In this document: piece after piece, positions 9,232 to 17,621 of the stretch
Layout: each line of letters starts with the position of its first letter
How positions within the stretch are numbered: the first letter of the stretch is position 1
Made by a program: the position numbers and the translations under genes
The notes under the pieces: model-generated
Told to the model about the DNA's origin: nothing
The model's database searches: none
What the model saw: only the letters and a program-made list of their open reading frames with translations
Origin: Tenacibaculum sp. M341
Lineage (GTDB): Bacteria > Bacteroidota > Bacteroidia > Flavobacteriales > Flavobacteriaceae
Assembly: GCF_004337695.1 (NCBI RefSeq)
Contig: NZ_SJXJ01000001.1
Coordinates: 1 to 64,000 of the forward strand
Length of the DNA: 64,000 bases
Direction of reading: 5' to 3'

Positions 9232-9261
9232 AGAGAGTCAGATAATATCTGACTCTTTTTA
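9232..9261 (+). terminator. Rho-independent terminator
   Basis: The stem AGAGTCAGAT / ATCTGACTCT followed by TTTTT, 25 bp after the barrel gene. Confidence 0.9.
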
Positions 9262-9272
9262 TTTTAAAACAG

Positions 9273-9301
9273 AAAACCACCTAAATTTTAGGTGGTTTTT
9301 C
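9273..9301. terminator. Second, bidirectional terminator hairpin
   Basis: The stem AAAACCACCTAAA / TTTAGGTGGTTTT with A- and T-tracts. It backs up the first terminator and could also end lipA transcripts from the other side. Confidence 0.8.
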
Positions 9302-9465
9302 GTTAATCAACTAATTCAAATAATTTTACACAATGAAAACAAAATTTGTTTTCATTATCTGAGACAAAATTACGAATATTAGAAGTATTAAATCTTATTT
9401 TTTGAGAATTTTACATTTTTTTAATACAAAACAACTGCAATGTTAAGAAATCCATAAAAAAATGT

Positions 9466-10344
9466 TTAGCTAGCATGTTTGTGTGCTTTGTATGAAGACC
9501 TTACTAAAGCGCTACTTTCAACATACATGAATCCCATTTCCTTACCTATTGTTTCGTATTTTTTAAATTGGTCAGGAGTTATAAATTCTTTAACAGGTAA
9601 ATGCTTTTTTGTCGGACTTAAATATTGACCAAGTGTTAAAATATCTAAACCAATGTCTCTAAGATCTTTCATTGTTTCTATAACTTCCTCTTCAGTTTCT
9701 CCAAGTCCCAGCATCATACCAGACTTAGTTCTCATACCGTTTTCTTTTAAATATTTTAAAACACCTAAACTACGTTCGTATTTAGCTTGAATCCTAACTT
9801 CTCTAGTCAATCTTCTAACTGTTTCCATGTTATGAGAAACAACTTCTGGATGAACGTTAATAATACGGTCTATAAGTTTAGTGTTTCCTTGGAAATCTGG
9901 TATAAGAGTTTCTAAAGTTGTATTTGGATTAGCTCTTCTAATTGCTTGAACAGTTTCACTCCATATAATAGAACCACCATCTTTTAAGTCGTCTCTATCA
10001 ACAGAAGTTATAACGGCATGTTTAATTTTCATTATTTTAATAGAACGAGCCACTTTTTCGGGTTCGTCCCATTCAACGGTTTCAGGTCTTCCTGTTTTTA
10101 CACCACAAAAACCACATGATCTAGTACAAATATTACCTAAGATCATAAATGTAGCTGTACCTTCTCCCCAACATTCTCCCATGTTTGGGCAGCTACCACT
10201 AGTACAAATAGTGTTAAGCTTATACTTATCTACAAGACCTCTAAGCTCCGTGTATTTTTTTCCTACAGGAAGTTTTACGCGTAACCACTTGGGTTTTTTA
10301 ACGCGTTCTTTCGGAGTTGTTGCTGTAATTGTATTTTCAGACAT
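9466..10344 (-). CDS. lipA: Lipoyl synthase
   Basis: A radical SAM enzyme that inserts two sulphurs into octanoyl groups on lipoyl-dependent enzymes. The auxiliary cluster cysteines are C47, C52 and C58 ([12 protein letters not shown]), the radical SAM cluster is CTRSCGFC (C73, C77, C80), and the C-terminal [11 protein letters not shown] carries the RSSY motif. 292 residues, full length. Its own -7 box lies 20 bp upstream of the start, although another gene ends only 39 bp before it. Confidence 0.97.
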   Translation of the reverse strand: MSENTITATTPKERVKKPKWLRVKLPVGKKYTELRGLVDKYKLNTICTSGSCPNMGECWGEGTATFMILGNICTRSCGFCGVKTGRPETVEWDEPEKVARSIKIMKIKHAVITSVDRDDLKDGGSIIWSETVQAIRRANPNTTLETLIPDFQGNTKLIDRIINVHPEVVSHNMETVRRLTREVRIQAKYERSLGVLKYLKENGMRTKSGMMLGLGETEEEVIETMKDLRDIGLDILTLGQYLSPTKKHLPVKEFITPDQFKKYETIGKEMGFMYVESSALVRSSYKAHKHAS

Positions 10345-10363
10345 CTACTATAAATTTGAATTG

Positions 10364-10371
10364 CAAATTTA
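10364..10371 (-). promoter_or_regulatory. -7 box TAAATTTG for lipA
   Basis: An exact TAnnTTTG on the - strand between the stop of the upstream gene and lipA; short leader of about 14 nt. Confidence 0.6.
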
Positions 10372-10383
10372 CAAAAGAATCTT

Positions 10384-10836
10384 TTATTGCATGATATCTA
10401 ATTCAGTTGCTTTATCAATTGCTAACTGTAAACAAGCGTTATCACTTTTTACAATGTTAACAATTCGACCAATTTTTTCTAAATCTTCTTTGTTAGGACT
10501 CCAGAATGTTACTCCAGTAACTTCAACTTTCATCTCTAAATCATCTATTAAATTGTCGTCGCATACTTTAAAAGCACCATAAATAATACCAAGCCAAGAA
10601 GGACCACCTCCGTGATATCCGCTAGCTTGCAAATCTTTTGCCATAGAGTCTTGTTGGTATACATCATGGTAGTCATATCTGTATTTACCTTTTTCAGCTT
10701 GTAGCTTTCCTTTTACGGTTATGCTGTTGTCTCCTAATGCACCTTTTAATTTATCGGCTTGTGAAAAGATAATTTGAAAAGAAAGCATAGCAAAAATTAC
10801 ACATACCGATTTAAATAAAAATCTATTGTTTCGCAT
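10384..10836 (-). CDS. Secreted protein of unknown function
   Basis: 150 residues with a signal peptide (ending IIFSQ). The mature part has a WLGIIYGAFKVCDDNLIDDLEMKVEV stretch and two cysteines (CDD and NACL) that could pair in the periplasm. I do not recognise a named domain. It lies upstream of lipA, but both genes have separate TAnnTTTG boxes, so a functional link is not implied. Confidence 0.6.
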   Translation of the reverse strand: MRNNRFLFKSVCVIFAMLSFQIIFSQADKLKGALGDNSITVKGKLQAEKGKYRYDYHDVYQQDSMAKDLQASGYHGGGPSWLGIIYGAFKVCDDNLIDDLEMKVEVTGVTFWSPNKEDLEKIGRIVNIVKSDNACLQLAIDKATELDIMQ

Positions 10837-10890
10837 CTTAATATATTGGGGTTAAACTTTGATTTTTGCTAAATGAAACCAAAAACCGTG

Positions 10891-10898
10891 CAAATTTA
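10891..10898 (-). promoter_or_regulatory. -7 box TAAATTTG
   Basis: An exact TAnnTTTG on the - strand, about 55 bp upstream of the start at 10836. Confidence 0.55.
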
Positions 10899-10948
10899 AT
10901 TTTTTTATTAAAAAAAAAATGATTTTTCTGTTAAAATTATAAAAAGTG

Positions 10949-12172
10949 TTAAAATATTGAGAATATATACCATCCGCTAAATGAAATCAAGAAAATAATA
11001 CCAAGATAGCTTAGTGTTTTTATGAATATGTTAGGATGGTTTTCTTTGGGAGTATGTTTACTGGTGATTAATTTATAGTTTAAGAGAGCAAAAATAGGTG
11101 CTGTTAAAAAAGAAAAGATGGTTGCAATTTTTACCAGTAGGATCATATTACTTAAGAAAAAGAACAGAATTATAAAGGTTCCAAATGTTAAAAAAAGTAA
11201 CCAAAACCAATAATTTAAAGTAGAATTATTATTAAACAATAGAGAAGTAGTTTTTGCCATTGCCCTAGGAGAAGCGTCTAAAGTTGTAATAGTTGTGCTA
11301 ATCATGGTTGTAAAAGCAGCTATAGCTATAATTAACTTGAAGTTATCACCTAAATTCTCAGTATATAAATTTATAAGTTGTATCGCAAACCCACTACCAG
11401 AAGAAGCTAGTTCGGTATTACTATTAAACATAACCAATGCTCCTAAAATTATAAAAAATAAACCTAAAATCATTGTGCCGATATAACCGATATTAAAATC
11501 CAATACTGATTTTTTTACCGTGATTTTATCTGTGGTACTTTTATTCTTTTCTACAGACCATAATGAATGCCAAATAGATATATCTAATGGTGCAGGCATC
11601 CAGCCTAAAAAAGCAATTAAAAAACTAATTTCGGCAACTTCTTTAGGGATAAAAGGAACAAAAGAAAAAGAAGCAGAATTGTTGTAAATAGCAATAAAAA
11701 CCGCAATTAAAGTACTAATAGTTAAAGAAACAATAATATATTTCATTAACTTATCTAAAAGCTGATATTTACCAACAATTAAAATAATTAAAAGCGCAAC
11801 TAATATAATAGTAGACCATAATACTAAGTTATTACTGAAGCCAAAAAGTTGAGTTGCTAAGCTTGCTGTAACAATAGTAACAGCAGCTTGTATAGTAAAC
11901 ATGGTAACAATGTTTACAAAAAAATACATCATTAAATAACCTTTACCTAATTTTAAATACCCGTCAAGTAAACTTTCACCAGTACTTGCTGCGTATTTAG
12001 GACCAAATTTAAAAAAAGGGTACTTAAATAAATGTACAATTAATAAAGCCCAAACTAAACCAAATCCATATTCTGCACCAGCTTTTGTTGCTTGTACTAA
12101 GTGTGAAACCCCAATTGCTGCTCCGGCAAATAACAATCCCGGACCCAGAATGCTTAAAAATGATTTTTTCAT
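10949..12172 (-). CDS. Divergent Nramp-family transporter
   Basis: 407 residues, about 11 transmembrane segments, Nramp fold. The TM1 region reads GPGLLFAGAAIGVSHLVQATKAG and TM6 FLGWMPAPLD. In classical Nramp Mn/Fe transporters these positions carry DPGN and MPH, the metal ligands. Here Asp and Asn of DPGN are replaced (GVSH) and the His of MPH is Ala. It therefore belongs to a non-canonical branch, whose substrate is unknown to me. Its ATG overlaps the stop of the ECF sigma gene (ATGA), so the two are translationally coupled. Confidence 0.8.
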   Translation of the reverse strand: MKKSFLSILGPGLLFAGAAIGVSHLVQATKAGAEYGFGLVWALLIVHLFKYPFFKFGPKYAASTGESLLDGYLKLGKGYLMMYFFVNIVTMFTIQAAVTIVTASLATQLFGFSNNLVLWSTIILVALLIILIVGKYQLLDKLMKYIIVSLTISTLIAVFIAIYNNSASFSFVPFIPKEVAEISFLIAFLGWMPAPLDISIWHSLWSVEKNKSTTDKITVKKSVLDFNIGYIGTMILGLFFIILGALVMFNSNTELASSGSGFAIQLINLYTENLGDNFKLIIAIAAFTTMISTTITTLDASPRAMAKTTSLLFNNNSTLNYWFWLLFLTFGTFIILFFFLSNMILLVKIATIFSFLTAPIFALLNYKLITSKHTPKENHPNIFIKTLSYLGIIFLISFSGWYIFSIF

Positions 12173-12729
12173 GAGTTATTATTCCTAATAATATCTGCAA
12201 GAAGTTTTTTTGCTCTTAATAATTTCACCTTTACATTATTCATTGGTTCATTAATTTGAGTAGCTATTTCTTTATAACTTAACTCTTGGAAAAAGCGTAG
12301 ATTAATAACTTCTTGATATTTAGGTTGAAGTTTTTTTATATTCTTTAGCAATTTAGCTAAATTTTGTTCTCTGATTATTTTATCTTCAGGGGTAGGGGTG
12401 TCATCAACAATGTCATATACTTCGTTTGTTTCGTTTGAAGTAGATTTTGTTATGATTGATGATTTACGTTTTCTTAGTAAATCGTAATGTAAATTTTTAG
12501 AAATAGCGATTAACCATGTGCTAAACTGATATTCTGGATTAAAGCTGTCAATTTTATTGAAAGCTTTAGCAAATGTCTGTATAGTGATATCTTCAGCATC
12601 AATTTCATTACCAATTTTTTTAAATTGGTATGCGTAAACATTAGACCAAAAAGCATCTAATAAATAATTAAAAGATGCTTGATTTCCTTTTTTGGCTAAC
12701 TCAATATGTTGTAGCGTTTCTTTATTTAT
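12169..12729 (-). CDS. ECF-type RNA polymerase sigma factor with no canonical start codon
   Basis: The open frame runs from an in-frame TGA near 12767 to the stop at 12169-12171. It encodes a complete ECF sigma factor: region 2 (ELAKKGNQASFNYLLDAFW, NEIDAEDITIQTFAKAFNKI, STWLIAISKNLHYDLLRKR) and region 4 (LQPKYQEVINLRFFQELSYKEIA). There is no ATG, GTG or TTG in frame before 12351, which lies after region 2. By homology translation should begin at ATA 12727-12729 or ATC 12730-12732, with AGGA a few bases upstream. It overlaps the Nramp gene by 4 bp and follows the small Cys protein by 11 bp. Confidence 0.7.
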   Translation of the reverse strand: MNKETLQHIELAKKGNQASFNYLLDAFWSNVYAYQFKKIGNEIDAEDITIQTFAKAFNKIDSFNPEYQFSTWLIAISKNLHYDLLRKRKSSIITKSTSNETNEVYDIVDDTPTPEDKIIREQNLAKLLKNIKKLQPKYQEVINLRFFQELSYKEIATQINEPMNNVKVKLLRAKKLLADIIRNNNS

Positions 12730-12740
12730 GATTTCCTGTT

Positions 12741-12944
12741 TTATTGATGTTGTGGTTCACTACAACTGTCAAATTGATCTGGAGTTTTTCCGCAAAAACC
12801 ACAAGCTTCACCTGATTGATTTAAAGCAGGATTTTGACTAGCACAAGTTCCAGCAAATTCTCCGTCTTTTTTAGCCCAAATTTTAATTGCGATTCCAGCG
12901 AAGGCTAATGCTAATAAACCAATTGTTAAAATAACTAATTTCAT
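12741..12944 (-). CDS. Small membrane-anchored cysteine-rich protein
   Basis: 67 residues when started at the internal ATG (12944); an ATG at 12965 would add seven residues but overlaps the promoter. One N-terminal transmembrane helix (MKLVILTIGLLALAFAGIAI) is followed by a short polar part with four cysteines, including CGFCGKTP. Such small proteins are conserved in Flavobacteriia, function unknown. A metal or redox role is suggested by the cysteines and by its operon with a sigma factor and an Nramp-like transporter. Confidence 0.65.
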   Translation of the reverse strand: MKLVILTIGLLALAFAGIAIKIWAKKDGEFAGTCASQNPALNQSGEACGFCGKTPDQFDSCSEPQHQ

Positions 12945-12962
12945 TAAATTTAATTTAAAATA

Positions 12963-12970
12963 CAAAGATA
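12963..12970 (-). promoter_or_regulatory. -7 box TATCTTTG for the Cys protein/sigma/Nramp operon
   Basis: An exact TAnnTTTG on the - strand, 19 bp before the chosen start at 12944. Confidence 0.6.
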
Positions 12971-13056
12971 AGTAAACTATTTTTTTATATATTGTGACTT
13001 CAATAAAAATTGTGTGTCAAAAGTTTAGTATTAAATCCCTAAAATGTTATTCAATT

Positions 13057-13185
13057 ATGAATTTATTAGTTAATGTTGTTGAAAGTATCAAAGAATTAGT
13101 TGTATTAGTTACTAAAGAGAACAACAAAACATTGAGTCCTATTCGTGTTAAAGTTGAAAGAAATCGTAACAGATTTAATCGCTAG
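13057..13185 (+). CDS. Possible small basic protein
   Basis: 42 codons from ATG 13057 (MNLLVNVVESIKELVVLVTKEN...), a short hydrophobic helix followed by a basic tail (RVKVERNRNRFNR). It has its own rho-independent terminator 22 bp after the stop, which supports a real transcript. The open frame extends upstream to 12994, but the extra part looks unlike protein. No known family. Confidence 0.4.
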   Translation: MNLLVNVVESIKELVVLVTKENNKTLSPIRVKVERNRNRFNR

Positions 13186-13207
13186 TTGATATTTAACAAC
13201 AGTAAGG

Positions 13208-13246
13208 AAGGTCTAGTGAATACTAATTATCATTAGACCTTTTTTA
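13208..13246. terminator. Rho-independent terminator
   Basis: The stem AAGGTCTAGTG / CATTAGACCTT (one G-T pair) followed by TTTTTT, between the small gene and murB, which converge here. Confidence 0.8.
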
Positions 13247-13248
13247 AT

Positions 13249-14280
13249 TTAAATAACATTCACTTCAATTTCTAAATTAATAGAAAAGTTTTCTTGAATT
13301 GTTTGTTGAATAGTTTTAGCTAATTCGTAGATTTCTTTACCACTAGCATTTCCATGATTTACTAAAACTAAGGCTTGTTTATCATGCACACCCGCGTCTC
13401 CAAATCTTTTTCCTTTAAAACCGCTTTGTTCAATTAACCATCCAGCAGGAACTTTTACTTCATGTTCAGAGATTGGGTAATTAGGTATTTCAGGATATTT
13501 TTCAAGTAAACTTTTAAAATGTGTGGTAGATATTACTGGATTTTTAAAAAAGCTACCACTATTACCAATATCTTTAGGGTTAGGTAATTTTGAGTTTCTT
13601 ATATTGATTACAGCTTCAGAAACATCTTTAATTGTTGGTTTTTTAATACTGTTACTATCTAATTGCTTTTCAATTGCTCCATAAGAGGTATTCAATTGAT
13701 GTGGTTGTTTTTGTAAACAAAAACTAACAGAAGTAATAATATATTTTCCTTTATGAGTGTTTTTAAATATTGAATTTCTGTAACCAAATTCACAGTCATT
13801 ATTGCTAAAAGAAACAAGTTTTCCTGTAGCTATTTCTATGGCTTCAACTTTTGTAATAACATCTTTAACTTCTACGCCATAAGCACCTATATTTTGAATA
13901 GGGCAGGTACCTACATTACCAGGAATTAATGATAAGTTTTCAATACCTCCATAATTATTAGAAACACACCATAACACAAAATTGTGCCAATTTTCACCAG
14001 CATTTACAGTTAAATTAACATTACTATCATTTTCATTATCAATAGAAATTCCTGTAATATTTAAATGTACAACTAACTCTTCAATATCTTTTGTAAGTAG
14101 CATATTGCTACCGCCAGAAAGTAAAAACAGATCCTTTTCTTTTTTTACAAGTTGTTGTAGTTCGTATACAGATGTGATATTAACAAAACGTTTGGCATTT
14201 ACATCAATGCCAAACGTGTTCATTTTTTTTAGTGATATGTTTTCTTGAATATTCAAATGACTATTTGTTGTACTCTTCAA
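13249..14280 (-). CDS. murB: UDP-N-acetylmuramate dehydrogenase
   Basis: A cytoplasmic FAD enzyme reducing UDP-GlcNAc-enolpyruvate to UDP-MurNAc in peptidoglycan synthesis. The N-terminus NTFGIDVNAKRF and the FAD-binding SLIPGNVGTCPIQNIGAYGVEV are diagnostic, and the active-site segment GNSGSFFKNPV and the C-terminal GDAGVHDKQALVLVNHGNASG match type I MurB. 343 residues, full length. Its start overlaps the 3' end of the aminotransferase gene by 20 bp, so the two are probably cotranscribed. Confidence 0.95.
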   Translation of the reverse strand: MKSTTNSHLNIQENISLKKMNTFGIDVNAKRFVNITSVYELQQLVKKEKDLFLLSGGSNMLLTKDIEELVVHLNITGISIDNENDSNVNLTVNAGENWHNFVLWCVSNNYGGIENLSLIPGNVGTCPIQNIGAYGVEVKDVITKVEAIEIATGKLVSFSNNDCEFGYRNSIFKNTHKGKYIITSVSFCLQKQPHQLNTSYGAIEKQLDSNSIKKPTIKDVSEAVINIRNSKLPNPKDIGNSGSFFKNPVISTTHFKSLLEKYPEIPNYPISEHEVKVPAGWLIEQSGFKGKRFGDAGVHDKQALVLVNHGNASGKEIYELAKTIQQTIQENFSINLEIEVNVI

Positions 14281-15451
14281 GAGCTATTTTTAAAATTTCT
14301 ACAGATCTAACTAAATCAGCTTTATTTAATACATAAGCGATTCTTACTTGGTTTTTACCTTCACCTTTAGTAGAATAAAATCCACTTGCAGGAGCTACCA
14401 TAATTGTTTGTTTATTATGGTGGAATTTTTCTAAAATCCATTGAGCAAAATCGTCAGCATCATCAACAGGTAATTCAGCAACACAGTAAAAAGCTCCTTT
14501 AGGTTTGGCAACTTTTACTCCTTCAATTTTTTCTAATTCAGAAATTAAAGTATTTCTTCTTTCAACATACTCTCCAATTACATCATCAAAATAACTTTTA
14601 GGAGTATCTAAGGCAGCTTCACTAGCTAATAAAGCATAAGTTGGTGGACTTAAACGTGCTTGAGCAAACTTAATAGCTGTACTAATAACTTCTTTGTTTC
14701 TTGAAACAATACATCCAATTCTTGCTCCACACATACTATAACGCTTAGATACAGAATCTATAACAATTGCGTTGTTAGCAATACCATCTTCTTTTAAAAT
14801 AGAATGGTGTGTAGCTCCATCATAAGAAAACTCTCTGTAAACTTCATCAGCAATTAAAAATAAATCGTGTTTTAAAACAATTTGCTTTAATTTCTCTATT
14901 TCTTCCTTACTATATAGATAACCTGTCGGATTCCCTGGGTTACAAATAAGAATTGCTTTTGTTTTTGGAGTTATTAACTTTTCGAAGTCTTCTATTTTAG
15001 GTAAAGCAAAGTTATCATCAATAGATGAAATAACAGGAACTACTTTTACACCAGAAGCTATTGAAAAACCATTATAGTTAGCGTAAAAAGGTTCAGGAAT
15101 AATAATTTCATCTCCCGGATCAGTAATGCTACCAATAGTAAATAATAAAGCTTCAGAACCACCTGTAGTAACTACAATATCGTTTGCTTCAATATTAATA
15201 TCATTATCACCGTAGTAATTAGCTAACTTCTGTCTGTAAGTTTCAGATCCTTCAGAGCGCGCATATGACAATACTTCAATCGCATTATTTTTTACAGCAT
15301 CTAATGCTACTTGAGGAGTTTTAATATCAGGCTGTCCAATATTTAAATGAAAAACATGAACTCCCTCTTTTTTAGCATTTTCAGCAAATGGAACCAATTT
15401 TCTTATTGGTGATTGAGGCATTGAATTTCCTTTGACAGATATCGCAGGCAT
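14261..15451 (-). CDS. PLP-dependent class I/II aminotransferase
   Basis: A fold-type I aspartate-aminotransferase-like enzyme. The substrate-binding FHLNIGQPDI segment, the CNPGNPTGYLYS turn, the DEVYREFSYDG segment and the PLP lysine in SVSKRYSMCGARIG are all present. The start at 15451 (MPAISVKGNSMPQSPIRKL) matches the family; an upstream ATG at 15484 would add 11 unlikely residues. The likely reaction is transfer between an amino acid and 2-oxoglutarate; exact specificity cannot be told. Confidence 0.9.
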   Translation of the reverse strand: MPAISVKGNSMPQSPIRKLVPFAENAKKEGVHVFHLNIGQPDIKTPQVALDAVKNNAIEVLSYARSEGSETYRQKLANYYGDNDINIEANDIVVTTGGSEALLFTIGSITDPGDEIIIPEPFYANYNGFSIASGVKVVPVISSIDDNFALPKIEDFEKLITPKTKAILICNPGNPTGYLYSKEEIEKLKQIVLKHDLFLIADEVYREFSYDGATHHSILKEDGIANNAIVIDSVSKRYSMCGARIGCIVSRNKEVISTAIKFAQARLSPPTYALLASEAALDTPKSYFDDVIGEYVERRNTLISELEKIEGVKVAKPKGAFYCVAELPVDDADDFAQWILEKFHHNKQTIMVAPASGFYSTKGEGKNQVRIAYVLNKADLVRSVEILKIALEEYNK

Positions 15452-15618
15452 AATAATTAATTTAAGTTGTTTATTCGATGGCAAATTTGCGAAAATATAT
15501 TTGAATTTTATAATTGATTTTTATCTAATGAAGCATGTTTCTATTTCTTTTAAAAGGTTAAAACTATCTTAAAAACAAATTTTAGAAATTTTAAGATCGT
15601 ATATTGTAGTATAAAAAA

Positions 15619-16977
15619 ATGTTAATATTGAAGAAAATACTACTATTTTTTGCGTTAATCTTTTTGTTTGAAAGCTCTTACTCCCAAAGTAGGTATCAAT
15701 TTTATGGAAAAGAAGATGTAAAGCAAAAATTACCTTTTAAATTAATAAACAACTTAATTGTAATTCCTGTCCAAGTTAATGGACAAGACCTATCTTTTAT
15801 TTTAGATACAGGAGTTAATAAAACAATTTTATTTAATCTTTCTGATAAAGATAGTATTGGATTAAATCAGGTAAGAAGAATAAAGCTAAAAGGTTTAGGA
15901 AATGGAAAACCTGTTCATGCATTAATTTCAAAGAATAATAATTTTAGAGTAAGTAAAATTGTTAATTATAATGAAGATTTGTATGTAATATTAAGAGAAG
16001 ATTTGAACTTTTCTGCAAAAATGGGGGTTGCCATACATGGTATTATCGGATATAATTTATTGAAAGATGTTATTGTTAAGATAAATTATAAAACCAAAAC
16101 GCTTACTTTTTACAATCCTAAAAAATATGAGGTTAAACCATGTAGAAAATGTGAAACGTTTGATTTAAAGTTTTTTAGAAATAAACCTTATATAAATACA
16201 GCAATTCAGTTAGATACAATTGGTGAGAAATTAACGGATACCAAATTATTAATAGATTCTGGTGGTAGTGACGCTTTGTGGCTTTTTGAAGAAACTAAAG
16301 AAGATATTAAAACACCAAAAAAGTTTTTTAATGACATTTTAGGAGAAGGCTTAAGCGGAACTATATATGGAAATAGGAGTAAGGTACCTAAGTTTGTTTT
16401 AGGAAAGTATGTGATAAAAGAACCAACAGTTTCTTTTTTAGATACAACTACAACTGTTAATGCAAGAGTGTTTAAAGATAGAAATGGGAGTATAGGTGGT
16501 GCTATTCTTAGAAGATTTAAAGTTTGGTTAGATTATCCTAATAAAAAAGTTGTGTTTAAAAAGAATAGTTCTCTTAAAAAAGGATTTTATTATAATATGA
16601 GTGGACTTATAGTTGTATATGATGGACAACAGCTTATAAAAGAAGAAGAACAAGTTGCTGTAAAAAATCCTTTTGGTTTATCATCGTCAAGCGAATTAAC
16701 ATCAGATAGTGATGTGTTTTCTTTTGTGTCTAAATTTTCATATAACTTCAAACCTTTGTTTAAAATTCAAGAAGTTATTGAAGGTTCACCTGCTCATGAG
16801 GTGGGTTTACTTAAAGATGATGTAATTACAAAAATTAATGGTAAATCAGCGCATTTATATACACTAGATGAAATAAACGGAATGTTTGTTTTAGAGCCTA
16901 ATTTAAAAGTAACATTAGAAATTGAGAGAGACGGAATACCTTACAAGTATAAATTTAAACTAAAAAGAAGAATTTAA
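15619..16977 (+). CDS. Exported retropepsin-like aspartyl protease with C-terminal PDZ domain
   Basis: 452 residues. A signal peptide (ending SYSQ) is followed by two aspartyl-protease-like halves, each with a catalytic-type motif: FILDTGVNKT (about residue 55) and LLIDSGGSDA (about 215). A PDZ domain lies at about 380-450 (VIEGSPAHEVGLLKDDVITKINGK). This is the common Bacteroidota aspartyl protease/PDZ family, located in the periplasm or at the outer membrane. It stands alone and ends at a bidirectional terminator. Confidence 0.85.
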   Translation: MLILKKILLFFALIFLFESSYSQSRYQFYGKEDVKQKLPFKLINNLIVIPVQVNGQDLSFILDTGVNKTILFNLSDKDSIGLNQVRRIKLKGLGNGKPVHALISKNNNFRVSKIVNYNEDLYVILREDLNFSAKMGVAIHGIIGYNLLKDVIVKINYKTKTLTFYNPKKYEVKPCRKCETFDLKFFRNKPYINTAIQLDTIGEKLTDTKLLIDSGGSDALWLFEETKEDIKTPKKFFNDILGEGLSGTIYGNRSKVPKFVLGKYVIKEPTVSFLDTTTTVNARVFKDRNGSIGGAILRRFKVWLDYPNKKVVFKKNSSLKKGFYYNMSGLIVVYDGQQLIKEEEQVAVKNPFGLSSSSELTSDSDVFSFVSKFSYNFKPLFKIQEVIEGSPAHEVGLLKDDVITKINGKSAHLYTLDEINGMFVLEPNLKVTLEIERDGIPYKYKFKLKRRI

Positions 16978-16998
16978 TATTTCTTTCGTTTTAAAGCA

Positions 16999-17037
16999 TA
17001 AAAAAAATCCTGAGCATAAACTCAGGATTTAATTTTT
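16999..17037. terminator. Bidirectional terminator
   Basis: The stem AAATCCTGAG / CTCAGGATTT with an A-tract before and a T-rich stretch after, between convergent genes. Confidence 0.85.
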
Positions 17038-17051
17038 ATATCTAAAAAGAA

Positions 17052-17417
17052 TTATTTTTTAACGATAAATCCTTTGATTTTTAACATTTTTCTTTCCTGC
17101 TTAGCGTTAGAGTAAACAGTAATTGCTTTAGAAAAACCACCTGGTCTTTTAGTATCATAAGAAACTTCAATTTTCCCTTTTTCACCTGGCATAATTGGCT
17201 TTTCAGGCTTGCTAGGTACTGTACATCCACAAGTAGATTTTACATCCTTAATAATCAACGGAGCCTCACCTACATTAGTAAATTCAAAAGTTCTTTTTCC
17301 TTCAGATCCATGAGCTACTTTTCCATAGTCAATAACCTCAGTGTCAAACTTAAATTCTTGAGCATTCACAGCTAAAGTTAAGAAACATACTGCGATAAAT
17401 GATAAAATTGTTTTCAT
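17052..17417 (-). CDS. Exported DUF1573 domain protein
   Basis: 121 residues: signal peptide (ending AVNAQ), then an Ig-like DUF1573 (ASH/HYDIN-type) domain. Its hallmark is FEFTNVGEAPLIIKDVKSTCGCTVP, with two cysteines spaced as CGC, and the strand ending YDTKRPGGFSKAITVYSN. Probably periplasmic; function unknown. It is divergent from valS and has its own promoter. Confidence 0.88.
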   Translation of the reverse strand: MKTILSFIAVCFLTLAVNAQEFKFDTEVIDYGKVAHGSEGKRTFEFTNVGEAPLIIKDVKSTCGCTVPSKPEKPIMPGEKGKIEVSYDTKRPGGFSKAITVYSNAKQERKMLKIKGFIVKK

Positions 17418-17455
17418 AATATTAAAATAATTGTTTAGGAATTTCCTATGTTTTA

Positions 17456-17463
17456 CAAATCTA
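17456..17463 (-). promoter_or_regulatory. -7 box TAGATTTG
   Basis: An exact TAnnTTTG on the - strand, about 40 bp upstream of the DUF1573 start. Confidence 0.6.
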
Positions 17464-17525
17464 ACTAATTTTTTTTAGTTATAAAAAATCAACTTCTAAA
17501 TTTTCTATACATCGTAAGATAGTTG

Positions 17526-17533
17526 TATTTTTG
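17526..17533 (+). promoter_or_regulatory. -7 box TATTTTTG for valS
   Basis: An exact TAnnTTTG about 90 bp before the valS ATG. No T-box-like structure was apparent in the leader. Confidence 0.55.
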
Positions 17534-17621
17534 TCAACTATAATTCAAAAATGGTGCCAAAAATAATTTTAATAATTATTTAACACAGATAGGCTAAAAT
17601 TTAAAAATAAAAAGTAAACAT

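Noticed and set aside
10181..10582. 133-codon open frame on +
   Set aside because: Opposite to lipA and the secreted protein gene, with no codon pattern or promoter of its own; a shadow of real genes.
12169..12351. 60-residue sigma fragment starting at TTG 12351
   Set aside because: It would lack sigma region 2; the upstream frame is open and conserved, so the gene is longer.
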